This document shows, in pieces, positions 14,604-22,340 of a stretch of 29,298 nucleotides of DNA. Origin of the DNA: CALVGQ01 sp964368495 (GTDB lineage: Bacteria; Bacillota_I; Bacilli_A; Erysipelotrichales; Erysipelotrichaceae); assembly GCA_964368495.1 (NCBI GenBank), contig CAYJAJ010000018.1, forward strand, positions 1 through 29,298. Reading direction: 5' to 3'. Under the pieces are notes generated by a model. It saw only the letters and a program-made list of their open reading frames with translations. It was not told the origin of the DNA and did not search any database. Positions within the stretch are counted from its first letter, which is position 1. Every line of letters starts with the position of its first letter. The position numbers were made by a program, and so were the translations under genes.

Positions 14604-15549
14604 GCAACCAATTGTATATCAAACCTTGTTGAACTGTATAAATAATAATAAGCTATCGCATGCTTTATTGTTTGAAGGTGAAAAAGGAACACCCATGCTA
14701 CAAGCTGCTATATTTTTAGCACAGAGCCTGGTTTGTGAACATGCTGTTTTAGCGTGTGAAAAGTGTGAATCATGCATTAGGATTCAAGATGGACATTATA
14801 GTGACTTTATACTTTTAGATGGCAGTAAAACATCGATAAAAAAAGAAGAAATACTTAAACTTCAAGATAATTTTCAAAAAACAGCTCTTGAAAAAAGTGG
14901 AAAGAAAGTGTACATCATTAATCGAGCAGAAAATGCAACTACTGCTGCATTAAATAGTTTACTTAAATTTTTAGAAGAACCTCAAGGATTGTCTACAACC
15001 GCAATATTGATTGTCGAAGAATCAAAAAATATTCTTCCTACTATTTATAGTCGTTGCCAAGTGCTTCCGTTTCGTTCTTTAACAAAGACAGAATGTGTAA
15101 ATCGATCAATTGATTTAGGTGTAAGTAAAGAAGATAGTTTGATACTGAGCCACTTTATCAAAGATGTTGATGCCATTATTAAAGTAAGTGAAGAGGAAAG
15201 TTATCAAAAGGCAATTGTGGCTGTAAAATATTTTTTGAATTGTTTACGTAATCTAGATCAGGCAATGGTTTTTGTGGATTGTGAGATATTCAATGATAAA
15301 AATCAAAATAAAGAAACATTTATTTATTTCGTTGATATTTTAATTGGTTTATTACACGACGTTGGGATTAATGAGAAATCAAATATTATTTGGTATGATC
15401 AAGGAATACAAGATATACTTGATTTAAATATTAATATTAGTAATTGGGCATTGATTTTATTAGAAACAAAAGATAAATGCAATCTAACATTTAACTTAGG
15501 ATTATTAATTAATCAATGTATTTTAAATTTAAAGGAGGAATTGTCATGA
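14578..15549 (+). CDS. holB: DNA polymerase III delta' subunit
   Basis: Clamp-loader stator subunit. 323 residues. The opening LSHALLFEGEKGTPMLQAA has the expected degenerate Walker A, followed by the zinc module CEHAVLACEKCESC, the VYIINRAENATTAALNSLLKFLEEP block and the SRC motif (YSRCQVLPF). It starts inside tmk (26-base overlap); two ATGs lie in tandem at 14578 and 14581 and the ribosome site is weak, so translation probably follows from tmk. Its TGA overlaps the ATG of ricT (ATGA). Confidence 0.95.
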   Translation: MMENKLKTEQPIVYQTLLNCINNNKLSHALLFEGEKGTPMLQAAIFLAQSLVCEHAVLACEKCESCIRIQDGHYSDFILLDGSKTSIKKEEILKLQDNFQKTALEKSGKKVYIINRAENATTAALNSLLKFLEEPQGLSTTAILIVEESKNILPTIYSRCQVLPFRSLTKTECVNRSIDLGVSKEDSLILSHFIKDVDAIIKVSEEESYQKAIVAVKYFLNCLRNLDQAMVFVDCEIFNDKNQNKETFIYFVDILIGLLHDVGINEKSNIIWYDQGIQDILDLNINISNWALILLETKDKCNLTFNLGLLINQCILNLKEELS

Positions 15550-16616
15550 GTGAAACTCAAGTAGAAGAGTATAAGTATATTGTATCAATTCGATTTGAAA
15601 ACACGAAAAAACCATATACATTTGGAACTAATAATGAAACATTAGAATATGGTGATTTTGTAGTAGTTGAAACATCGAGAGGATGTGAAATGGGGGAGAT
15701 CATATCTTCACTTCGTGAACGTTCTTCTTTTCAAGGACAAACACAATTAAAACCAATTTTACGTAAAGCAACGACACAAGATAAAAAAATGTATAAAGAA
15801 AACGTTGAATTAGCGAAAGAATCTATGCAAGTGTGTATGGAGTGTATTCAAAAACATGCATTAGATATGAATTTAATTAGTTGCGAATATACATTAGATC
15901 GCTCAAAAGTGATATTTGTTTATGTGTCAGAAAATAGAGTTGACTTTAGAGAACTATTAAAAGATTTGACACAAACTTTTAAATGTCGAATTGAATTAAG
16001 ACAGATTGGACCACGCGATAAAGCAAAAATGGTTGGTGGTTTAGGTTTATGTGGACTTGAAACATGTTGTTCGCGATTTTTAAATAGTTTCGATGTAGTT
16101 TCTATCAACATGGCTAAAAATCAGCTACTTCCCTTAAATATTCCAAAGTTGTCAGGACAATGTGGAAAATTGATGTGTTGTTTAAAGTTTGAAGATGAAC
16201 AGTACAAAGAGATGAGACAAGGTTTACCTAAAATGAATAGCCAAATTGAATTTGAAGGAAAAATGTATCGTTTGACATCAATGAATGTAATTACGAAGCA
16301 ATGCAAAATTGAAAATAGAGAAAATGCATTATTCATTTCAATTGATGAATTAATGAAAAAAGGGAAATTTAATGTGAACGTACAAAATCAACAAAAGCCA
16401 AAACCAGTAGCTGTTGAAAAGATATTAAAAGAAGCAAATGAGGATGTTATTGCAGACAATGTTAAAGAATTTGTTTTAAATAATGTTCAAGATATTGAAA
16501 AGAAAACAAAAAATAAGCAAAAGAAAAAACCTCAACAAAATAATAAAGCAGGAAGCAATCAACATAAACATAAACAAAACAAGCATCAACAAGCTAAGGA
16601 TAAAACAAAACAATGA
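15546..16616 (+). CDS. ricT: RicT/YaaT (PSP1-domain) regulatory protein
   Basis: RicT family, which in Bacillus forms the Fe-S-containing RicA/F/T complex acting with RNase Y on mRNA maturation and affecting sporulation and biofilm. 356 residues from the ATG at 15546, preceded by AAAGGAGG; the frame is open ten codons further up but the site fits only here. The PSP1 cysteines are present in LCGLETCCSRF and CGKLMCCLKFE. The C-terminal ~70 residues are a Lys/Gln/Asn/His-rich tail (KTKNKQKKKPQQNNKAGSNQ and on) that looks disordered and RNA- or acid-binding. No RicA/RicF gene is in the window. ATGA overlaps at both ends couple it to holB and rsmI. Confidence 0.93.
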   Translation: MSETQVEEYKYIVSIRFENTKKPYTFGTNNETLEYGDFVVVETSRGCEMGEIISSLRERSSFQGQTQLKPILRKATTQDKKMYKENVELAKESMQVCMECIQKHALDMNLISCEYTLDRSKVIFVYVSENRVDFRELLKDLTQTFKCRIELRQIGPRDKAKMVGGLGLCGLETCCSRFLNSFDVVSINMAKNQLLPLNIPKLSGQCGKLMCCLKFEDEQYKEMRQGLPKMNSQIEFEGKMYRLTSMNVITKQCKIENRENALFISIDELMKKGKFNVNVQNQQKPKPVAVEKILKEANEDVIADNVKEFVLNNVQDIEKKTKNKQKKKPQQNNKAGSNQHKHKQNKHQQAKDKTKQ

Positions 16617-17473
16617 TAAGACAAAAAAGTTTTGAAAATAAATTGGCAACGTTGTATTTAGTCGCAACACCAATTGGCAATTTAAGTGAAATGACAGCTC
16701 GAGCCATTGAAACACTGAAAAGTGTTGATGTGATTGCAGCTGAGGATACACGAACTACTTCAAAGCTGCTAACACATTTTGATATACATACAAGATGCAT
16801 TGCTCATCATATGCACAATGAGCATCATAGTGCACAAGGCATTATAAATCTGCTTAAAGAAGGAAAAAATGTTGCGTTAGTTAGTGATGCTGGCTACCCA
16901 CTTCTTTCGGATCCAGGACAAAGTGTTGTTGATTTAGCATGTGATGAAGGTTTTAATGTAGTCAGTATATCAGGAGCGAATGCTATGTTAAATGCTCTTG
17001 TTGTTTCAGGACTTACTGTTATGCCGTTTTATTTTAAGGGATTTTTACCTTCATCTACAAATGCATGCAAAAAAGAGTGTGAGGAACTTAAATCAATAAA
17101 AGCGACATTGGTCTTCTATGAGGCTCCACATCGTATAAAAAAAACCTTGTCAGTTTTTTTGGAAGTATTTGAAGATCGTAAAATGTGCTTGGCAAGGGAA
17201 TTAACAAAAAAACACGAAGAAATTATTCGTGGAAACATTAGTGAAATACTTTCAATATGCGATGATTTGAAGGGAGAAATGGTTCTTCTACTAGAAGGGA
17301 ACACTCAAGAAGAAGAAAAGCTCCAGGAAAGTGAAATTGTAGACTTGGTTAATAATAAAGTTGGACAAGGTTTGTCGCTGAGTAGCGCAATCAAAGAAGT
17401 CGCAAAAATACAAAATCTCTCCAAAAATGAAGTATATCGCTTAATGCATAATGAAAATAAGAACTTGAAGTGA
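16613..17473 (+). CDS. rsmI: 16S rRNA (cytidine-1402-2'-O)-methyltransferase
   Basis: RsmI, which 2'-O-methylates C1402 in the 16S P site using SAM. 286 residues. Family blocks: LYLVATPIGNLSEMTARAIETL, AAEDTRTTSKLL, ALVSDAGYPLLSDPG, and FYEAPHRIKKTL. The SAM-site stretch reads SISGANAMLNAL where the family usually has PGxxA, a mild change. The ATG overlaps the ricT TGA. It is the last gene; a terminator overlaps its stop codon. In Bacillus yabA lies between ricT and rsmI, but not here. Confidence 0.96.
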   Translation: MIRQKSFENKLATLYLVATPIGNLSEMTARAIETLKSVDVIAAEDTRTTSKLLTHFDIHTRCIAHHMHNEHHSAQGIINLLKEGKNVALVSDAGYPLLSDPGQSVVDLACDEGFNVVSISGANAMLNALVVSGLTVMPFYFKGFLPSSTNACKKECEELKSIKATLVFYEAPHRIKKTLSVFLEVFEDRKMCLARELTKKHEEIIRGNISEILSICDDLKGEMVLLLEGNTQEEEKLQESEIVDLVNNKVGQGLSLSSAIKEVAKIQNLSKNEVYRLMHNENKNLK

Positions 17474-17492
17474 AAACTTTGAGTTCTTTTTT
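17459..17492 (+). terminator. Terminator overlapping the end of rsmI
   Basis: AAGAACTTGAAGT / ACTTTGAGTTCTT with two G-T pairs and a GAAA tetraloop, followed by TTTTTT. It includes the TGA stop of rsmI. Confidence 0.85.
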
Positions 17493-17502
17493 ATTAAAAC
17501 AC

Positions 17503-17548
17503 TTGAAAATAACATATATATATGATTAAATGATAATGGTTATCATTT
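17503..17548 (+). promoter_or_regulatory. Promoter and PerR/Fur-type operator of perR-rbr
   Basis: TTGAAA (17503-17508) and TTAAAT (17526-17531) are 17 bases apart, with an extended TG at 17523. AAATGATAATGGTTATCATTT (17528-17548) is a 9-3-9 inverted repeat overlapping the -10 and start; it carries the TGATAAT half-site of Fur/PerR boxes. A repressor bound here would block transcription. Confidence 0.7.
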
Positions 17549-17562
17549 AAAGAGGTGAATAA

Positions 17563-17988
17563 ATGCGAATAAGAAAATCAAAACATCAAGAAAAAATTTA
17601 TGATGCAATTTGTGGTGTAGGTATTCATATGAGTGCGGAAGAAATATTTAATAAAGTGAAAGAAACAGATGAAAGCATTGGAATTGCGACTGTTTATCGA
17701 CAACTAAATAATCTTGTATCTCAAAATCGCATTTTAAGGATTCGAGATAAGGATCAGGGCTATATCTATGATGGTAATGTAACTCCACATCATCATTTTT
17801 ACTGTCACGTGTGTAATAACTACACAGACGTTTGGATGGATGTTGATGAAAATAGTATTGAACAACTAAAAGAAGGTTTAGAAGCAGAGATTCATGGGTA
17901 TCATTTAGTATTCGAAGGAGTTTGTAAGCATTGTAAAAATAAAAATGAAGGAGGAAATTACAATGGAATTAAAAGGGTCAAGAACTGA
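17563..17988 (+). CDS. perR: PerR-type Fur-family peroxide regulator
   Basis: A 141-residue Fur-family metalloregulator. Aligned to B. subtilis PerR, the five regulatory-metal ligands are all here: H22, D70, H76, H78 and D89. The Asp at the position where Fur has Glu favours PerR. Structural zinc uses C81/C84 and C121/C124 (CHVC, CKHC). The winged-helix read-head is SIGIATVYRQLNNLV. It probably represses itself and rbr until peroxide oxidises its metal site. The last ~16 residues (NKNEGGNYNGIKRVKN) are encoded by DNA that is also the ribosome site and start of rbr. PerR rather than Zur or Fur is likely but not proven. Confidence 0.87.
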   Translation: MRIRKSKHQEKIYDAICGVGIHMSAEEIFNKVKETDESIGIATVYRQLNNLVSQNRILRIRDKDQGYIYDGNVTPHHHFYCHVCNNYTDVWMDVDENSIEQLKEGLEAEIHGYHLVFEGVCKHCKNKNEGGNYNGIKRVKN

Positions 17989-18502
17989 ACAAAACTTAAT
18001 GGCAGCATTCGCAGGTGAAAGTCAAGCACGCAACAAGTATACTTACTTCGCAATGAAGGCACGTGCAGAAGGTATGGAACAAATCGCTAATATTTTTGAA
18101 GAGACAGCTAGAAATGAACAAGAACATGCTATGCTTTGGTTTAAACATTTACACGGTGGAGACATTCCAACTACAGCCGATAATTTAGTAGCGGCAGCGC
18201 AAGGAGAAAACTTTGAATGGACTGATATGTATGCAGATTATGCAAAAATTGCGCGTGAAGAAGGATTTACACGTATTGCTGCACAAATGGATATGGTTGC
18301 AAAAGTAGAAAAAAATCATGAAGATCGTTACTTAGCGTTGTTAGAAAATGTTAAAAAAGATGAAGTATTTAAAAAGTCTGAAAAAGTAACTTGGATTTGT
18401 GAAATCTGTGGTCATGAACACACTGGAGAAATGGCACCAGGGGCATGTCCATTATGTGGTTATCCAAAATCATATTTTGAAATCAAAGAGAATAATTATT
18501 AA
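17963..18502 (+). CDS. rbr: Rubrerythrin
   Basis: A non-haem diiron NADH-linked peroxidase of anaerobes. 179 residues from the ATG at 17963, preceded by AAGGAGG; a Met six codons earlier is in frame but lacks the right spacing. The N-terminal ferritin-like helix pair has ENL..AAFAGESQARNKYTYFA and EEGFTRIAAQMDMVAKVEKNHEDRY. The rubredoxin-like tail has WICEICG and GACPLCGYPKSYF, giving the Cys4 iron site. The start lies 26 bases inside perR, so the two are coupled. A terminator follows at once. This pair is a peroxide-defence operon. Confidence 0.97.
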   Translation: MELKGSRTEQNLMAAFAGESQARNKYTYFAMKARAEGMEQIANIFEETARNEQEHAMLWFKHLHGGDIPTTADNLVAAAQGENFEWTDMYADYAKIAREEGFTRIAAQMDMVAKVEKNHEDRYLALLENVKKDEVFKKSEKVTWICEICGHEHTGEMAPGACPLCGYPKSYFEIKENNY

Positions 18503-18506
18503 TTAC

Positions 18507-18537
18507 AAAAGTCAGGGTAATAAGACCTGACTTTTTT
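18507..18537 (+). terminator. Terminator after rbr
   Basis: AAAAGTCAGG / CCTGACTTTT around GTAATAAGA, then T-run. Confidence 0.85.
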
Positions 18538-18588
18538 GTTCTAAAAATTTGCTGTATTCATAAACTGAATTAAAGTCGAGGAGAAAAT

Positions 18589-19182
18589 ATGAATATAGAC
18601 ATAGTAAATTTTGAAGTATGCAAAGAACATTATTTAATGACTAAAATGGTTAAAAAAACTCAAAAAAATAAAATAGAATACTCTCCAGTGTATTATTATA
18701 AAAAAAGCAATGCTGATTGTTTTATCCTAATTAGCAAACATTTGGAGGAAGAGATAACACAGTGGTGTATACATAATGAAGTACCACTTGATAAAGTCAT
18801 TGTGCTTTCTAATCAAGAAATGAAGCATTTAAACGCGTGGGTTGTTTTAGAGTTAATTGATAAAGAAATCGATTTTGAAAATATCTGTCGACTTCTAATG
18901 GTGATTATAGAAAATACAACAAAGATAAAACTGCTTGAAAATAAAATTTTTAAAGGTGGTAATATAAAGAAAGATAGAGATTTATCGAATTGCCTTAAAA
19001 GCATCATAAATCAAAATAATAAAATAGATAAAGATAGTAAGATTGTGTTGTTTGTAAAAGAAAAAAATAAAATAGAATTAACAAGTGAAGAGCAATTAAA
19101 ACATACTGTTCACCAGTTTTATCTTAAAGGTGTCAGTGAATATTATCAGTACTTAATCATAAAAAAAGGAATGTCATTTTGA
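18589..19182 (+). CDS. Uncharacterised protein, 197 residues
   Basis: I do not recognise this protein. It is soluble-looking, with no signal peptide, no membrane span and mixed alpha/beta composition. Cysteines at 11, 44, 60, 100 and 135 are scattered. Visible segments include VYYYKKSNADCFILISKHLE, VPLDKVIVLSNQEMK, ICRLLMVIIENTTKIKLLEN and HQFYLKGVSEYYQYLIIKKG. GAGGAG is well placed before the ATG and a terminator overlaps the last codons, so expression seems real. It lies alone between rbr's terminator and the cold-shock gene. No promoter hexamers stand out. Codon use looks like its neighbours. A narrow lineage-specific family is likely. Confidence 0.7.
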   Translation: MNIDIVNFEVCKEHYLMTKMVKKTQKNKIEYSPVYYYKKSNADCFILISKHLEEEITQWCIHNEVPLDKVIVLSNQEMKHLNAWVVLELIDKEIDFENICRLLMVIIENTTKIKLLENKIFKGGNIKKDRDLSNCLKSIINQNNKIDKDSKIVLFVKEKNKIELTSEEQLKHTVHQFYLKGVSEYYQYLIIKKGMSF

Positions 19183-19193
19183 CATTCCTTTTT
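19163..19193. terminator. Bidirectional terminator overlapping the unknown gene
   Basis: AAAAAGGAATGTCA / TGACATTCCTTTTT, a perfect 14-base stem with the loop TTT. It contains the last codons and TGA of the gene at 18589 and can also end the cold-shock gene on the other strand. Confidence 0.88.
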
Positions 19194-19215
19194 AAATTTG
19201 CTCGTTTATTAAGAA

Positions 19216-19416
19216 TTATAACTTAACAACATTGCTAGCTTGAGGACCACGGTCACCAGTAGAAACGTCAAAGCTTACTGCTTGACCTTCATCTAATGAT
19301 TTGTAGCCATCTGTTTGGATTGCTGAGAAATGTACAAATACGTCTGTTCCATCATCAGATGTGATGAATCCGTATCCTTTCTCTGCGTTAAACCATTTTA
19401 CTTTACCTGTGTTCAT
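19216..19416 (-). CDS. csp: Cold-shock protein (CspA/CspB family)
   Basis: A 66-residue single cold-shock domain that binds single-stranded RNA/DNA and melts mRNA structure. RNP1 KGYGFIT and RNP2 VFVHFSAI are intact; the N-terminus MNTGKVKWFNAEKGYGF is typical. GGAGG precedes the ATG. It has its own strong promoter and about 85 bases of leader, as cold-shock mRNAs often do, though no cold box was identified. Gene-level paralogue (cspA, B, C...) cannot be told. Confidence 0.96.
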   Translation of the reverse strand: MNTGKVKWFNAEKGYGFITSDDGTDVFVHFSAIQTDGYKSLDEGQAVSFDVSTGDRGPQASNVVKL

Positions 19417-19506
19417 TGCTATACCTCCAACACTATATTCAAACTAGACTAGGATAATTTACAAAAAAAATTGCAATTTGAAACTATGTAGCTTAAATAT
19501 AGTATC

Positions 19507-19535
19507 ATAGTATCATTGAAATAGGGCAATGTCAA
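19507..19535 (-). promoter_or_regulatory. Promoter of the cold-shock gene
   Basis: Minus-strand TTGACA (19530-19535) and TACTAT (19507-19512), 17 bases apart. The -10 lies in a tandem TAGTATCA repeat (19500-19515 as read on the plus strand). Confidence 0.7.
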
Positions 19536-19652
19536 AGTATATTGATAAAATATTTGTATAATTTTTACATTTTTTAATAAGTTAGCAAATTTAATGGAAA
19601 TAGATGAAAACGCTATCAAGAAAGTTTAGAGATAGAAAATAATACTTTGATG

Positions 19653-19661
19653 TGATATTAT
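19653..19661 (+). promoter_or_regulatory. Extended -10 promoter of yaaA
   Basis: TGATATTAT gives TG plus TATTAT (19656-19661), with TAGAAA (19633-19638) 17 bases upstream. The leader is about 35 bases. Confidence 0.5.
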
Positions 19662-19701
19662 TTAACCAAATGTAAAAGAAAAGAAGAAGAGCGAGACAAA
19701 A

Positions 19702-20448
19702 ATGAAAATAATATTATCACCTACAAAAACAATGAAGGACAGTGAGGATGGATTCGATTTTGAAAATTATCCAGTTTTTTTAGAAGAAGCTAATACATTA
19801 CTGAATGTGCTTAAATCAAAAAGCAAGGCTGAATTAAAAATAATCATGAACTGTAGTGATAAATTAACAGAATTAAACTATAATAGATTTCAATCAATGG
19901 ATTTACGAAAAAGACTTGTTCCGGCAATATTCGCTTATGATGGTTTGGCGTTTAAAGCCATTGCAGCTCATATTTTTACTAAAGAGGAATATGAATTTAT
20001 AAAAGAACACCTGTATATTTTATCTGGATTTTATGGGGTGTTAAAGCCTAGTGATGGAGTGAGTTTGTATAGGTTAGAAATGCAAGCACAACTTGGTGTA
20101 GGGTCCAGCGTTAATTTAGTTGAGTTTTGGGGTGAAAAAATATACAAAGAAGTTTATAAGAATAATGACATAGTTATTAATTTAGCGTCAAAAGAATACA
20201 GCCAAACAATTAGACAATATTTAAAATCGAAAGATAGGTTTGTAGATGTTGTCTTTGGGGTTGTTAAAAATGGTAAAATACAAGTGAAAGGAACACTTGC
20301 GAAAATGGCAAGAGGTTCAATGGTTCGTTATATAGCAGAGAATAAAGTGACAGAAGTGAATGAATTAAAAGGATTCAACGAGTTAGGATTCAATTATAAT
20401 GATGTATTTTCTAACGATGATAAGCTAGTGTTTATAAAAGAAAAGTAA
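19702..20448 (+). CDS. yaaA: YaaA family (DUF328) peroxide-stress protein
   Basis: A 248-residue YaaA/DUF328 protein. In E. coli, YaaA limits intracellular iron and DNA damage during peroxide stress; the fold binds DNA. The family start MKIILSPTKTM, the LYILSGFYGVLKPSDGVSLYRLEM block and DIVINLASKEYSQ are clear. It stands alone with its own promoter and terminator. The ribosome site is weak (GAAGAAGAGCGAG). It lies about 1.2 kb from perR-rbr, so a shared peroxide role is plausible, but its promoter region shows no PerR box. Confidence 0.93.
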   Translation: MKIILSPTKTMKDSEDGFDFENYPVFLEEANTLLNVLKSKSKAELKIIMNCSDKLTELNYNRFQSMDLRKRLVPAIFAYDGLAFKAIAAHIFTKEEYEFIKEHLYILSGFYGVLKPSDGVSLYRLEMQAQLGVGSSVNLVEFWGEKIYKEVYKNNDIVINLASKEYSQTIRQYLKSKDRFVDVVFGVVKNGKIQVKGTLAKMARGSMVRYIAENKVTEVNELKGFNELGFNYNDVFSNDDKLVFIKEK

Positions 20449-20489
20449 AAAGGGACCAATACAATGATTTTGTATCAGTCTCTTTTTTT
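20447..20489. terminator. Bidirectional terminator between yaaA and transketolase
   Basis: AAAAGGGAC / GTCTCTTTT flanks an inner ATACAA / TTGTAT stem with a CA mismatch loop between. The T-run on the right contains the stop of the minus-strand transketolase subunit. Confidence 0.8.
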
Positions 20490-21411
20490 AGATATTTTCT
20501 TTAATGATTTTAACAATATTTTCAGCGCACAATCCATATTTTTTTAGTACTTCAGCAGATGGACCACTTTCACCAAATGTATCATTTACTCCGATTGGAA
20601 TACATCGCTTAGGTTCATTTTGCATTAGACATTCGCTAATAGCACCAAATAATCCCCCAATAATTGAATGTTCTTCAGCAGTAAATAAGAAATCATGATT
20701 ATTGGCTACTTGAGTAACGGTAGCTGTATCAAGAGGTTTAATGGTGCGAACATTTACTACGGTAAGTTCGATTTCCTCGTTGCTTAACATCTTTGCAGCT
20801 TTTAAGCTTTCTTGAACCATAAGACCAGTTGCGAAGATAGCGATTTTAGATCCTTTTCTAACTACATCAGCGTGAGTTAAATCAAACTTGCTGTTTTCAT
20901 TATAAACATCTTCAACTTTTCCTCTACCCATTCTTACATAACAAGGACCATCAATTTCTGCGACATGACGAATAATTGCTTTTGTCTCATATTGATCACA
21001 AGGTGAGAATACTTGCATATTCGGTATACAGCGCATAAGTGCAATATCTTCAATTGCTTGATGGGAAGCACCATCTTCTCCAACGCTAATCCCTGCATGA
21101 GTTGCACAAATTTTCACGTTTAACTTAGGGTAGCAGATTGAATTTCTTATTTGTTCAAATGGTCGTCCAGCAGCAAACATTGCAAAACTACTTGCAAATA
21201 CAATTTTTCCGCTTGCAGCAAAACCGGCCGCAACACTCATCATATTTCCTTCAGCAATTCCCATATTGAAGTGCCTTTCAGGGCAAGCTGATTTTGCAAC
21301 AGCTGTTTTTGTTGATTTAGTTAAGTCAGCGTCTAAAACAACGATGTTTTCATTTTCTACAATTAATTCAGCTAAAACCTCACCATAGGCATTTCTTGTC
21401 TCTTGTGCCAT
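20488..21411 (-). CDS. tktB: Transketolase, C-terminal subunit
   Basis: Second half of a split transketolase (pyrimidine-binding and C-terminal domains), working as a heterotetramer with the subunit encoded upstream in the pentose phosphate pathway. 307 residues from the ATG at 21411, chosen because GGAGG lies 9 bases before it; a Met 12 codons upstream lies inside the partner gene. Blocks: MGIAEGNMMSVAAGFA, with the catalytic Glu of transketolases in GIAEGN; AGRPFEQIRNSI; THAGISVGEDGASHQ; and the last domain with VVNVRTIKPLD. One base separates it from the partner's stop. Confidence 0.94.
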   Translation of the reverse strand: MAQETRNAYGEVLAELIVENENIVVLDADLTKSTKTAVAKSACPERHFNMGIAEGNMMSVAAGFAASGKIVFASSFAMFAAGRPFEQIRNSICYPKLNVKICATHAGISVGEDGASHQAIEDIALMRCIPNMQVFSPCDQYETKAIIRHVAEIDGPCYVRMGRGKVEDVYNENSKFDLTHADVVRKGSKIAIFATGLMVQESLKAAKMLSNEEIELTVVNVRTIKPLDTATVTQVANNHDFLFTAEEHSIIGGLFGAISECLMQNEPKRCIPIGVNDTFGESGPSAEVLKKYGLCAENIVKIIKENI

Positions 21412-21412
21412 C

Positions 21413-22228
21413 TTATTTGCCCTCCAATTCTGAAATTGCTTGAACACATTGTTCGCTAGATGGTGCTACTCCGTGCCATCCGGCTTGATTTTCCATATAA
21501 CTAACGCCTTTACCTTTAATAGTTGTAGCTAAAATTAAAGTGGGTTGGCCACTATGTGCTCTAGCTTGTTTAAACGCTTCTTTAATTTCATCAAAGTCAT
21601 GACCATTAATTTTAATGACATTCCATCCGAAGGCTTCAAATTTAGCATCAAACGGAGTTGGGTTCATTACCTTTGTGATATCTCCATCAATTTGAAGGCC
21701 ATTAAAGTCCAAAATTGCACACAAATTATCTAATTTATAGTGTGCGGCAGCCATTGCAGCTTCCCAAATTTGCCCTTCTTGAGCTTCTCCATCTCCAATA
21801 AGAACATAAACACGATCTTCTGATTGATCAAGTTTATTAGCAAGTGCCATTCCAATACCGGCACTTAATCCTTGACCAAGACTACCTGTAGACATATCAA
21901 CACCTTCAACATAGTTCATGTTTGGATGACCTTGTAAGATGCTTCCAACCTGTCTAAATGTCGAAAGAATGGTTTTATCAATAAAGCCTTTTTCGCATAA
22001 TACTCCATATATTAGTGGAGAAGCATGTCCTTTAGATAATACAAATCGATCTCTTTTGTTACTATTCACGTTACATTCATTAATATTCATCTCATCAAAA
22101 TACAATGTAGTAATAATATCAGCTGCTGATAAAGAACCACCTGGGTGACCTGATTTTGCAGATGTAACCATTTGTACTATATTTTTTCTAACTTCAGTTG
22201 CATGTACTTTTAATTCTTGATTGTTCAT
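21413..22228 (-). CDS. tktA: Transketolase, N-terminal (TPP-binding) subunit
   Basis: First half of the split transketolase, carrying thiamine diphosphate. 271 residues. The TPP/Mg motif is GDGEAQEGQIWEAAMAAAHY, ending in LDNLCAILDFNGLQIDG; SGHPGGSLSAADII and RFVLSKGHASPLIYGVL are also present. AAGGGAG precedes the ATG. The C-terminal subunit follows one base after the stop. Two-gene transketolases are usual in anaerobic Firmicutes and archaea. Confidence 0.95.
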   Translation of the reverse strand: MNNQELKVHATEVRKNIVQMVTSAKSGHPGGSLSAADIITTLYFDEMNINECNVNSNKRDRFVLSKGHASPLIYGVLCEKGFIDKTILSTFRQVGSILQGHPNMNYVEGVDMSTGSLGQGLSAGIGMALANKLDQSEDRVYVLIGDGEAQEGQIWEAAMAAAHYKLDNLCAILDFNGLQIDGDITKVMNPTPFDAKFEAFGWNVIKINGHDFDEIKEAFKQARAHSGQPTLILATTIKGKGVSYMENQAGWHGVAPSSEQCVQAISELEGK

Positions 22229-22253
22229 GATTTATCTCCCTTACATCGATATT

Positions 22254-22283
22254 AGTTTAACATAAAAAAAGATAAAATGTCAT
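22254..22283 (-). promoter_or_regulatory. Promoter of the transketolase genes
   Basis: Minus-strand ATGACA (22278-22283) and extended -10 TGTTAAACT (hexamer 22254-22259), 18 bases apart. Confidence 0.5.
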
Positions 22284-22309
22284 AAATAAAATATATAAAT
22301 AAAATAAAA

Positions 22310-22332
22310 AGCCAATTAATAATTAACTGGCT
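22310..22332 (-). terminator. Terminator after metG
   Basis: Minus-strand stem AGCCAGTTAA / TTAATTGGCT (one G-T pair), then TTTTTATTTTATTT. The stop of metG is just before it. Confidence 0.8.
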
Positions 22333-22340
22333 AAATAATG

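Noticed and set aside
15516..15545. Upstream start for RicT
   Set aside because: The ten extra codons lie inside holB and include the AAAGGAGG that serves the ATG at 15546.
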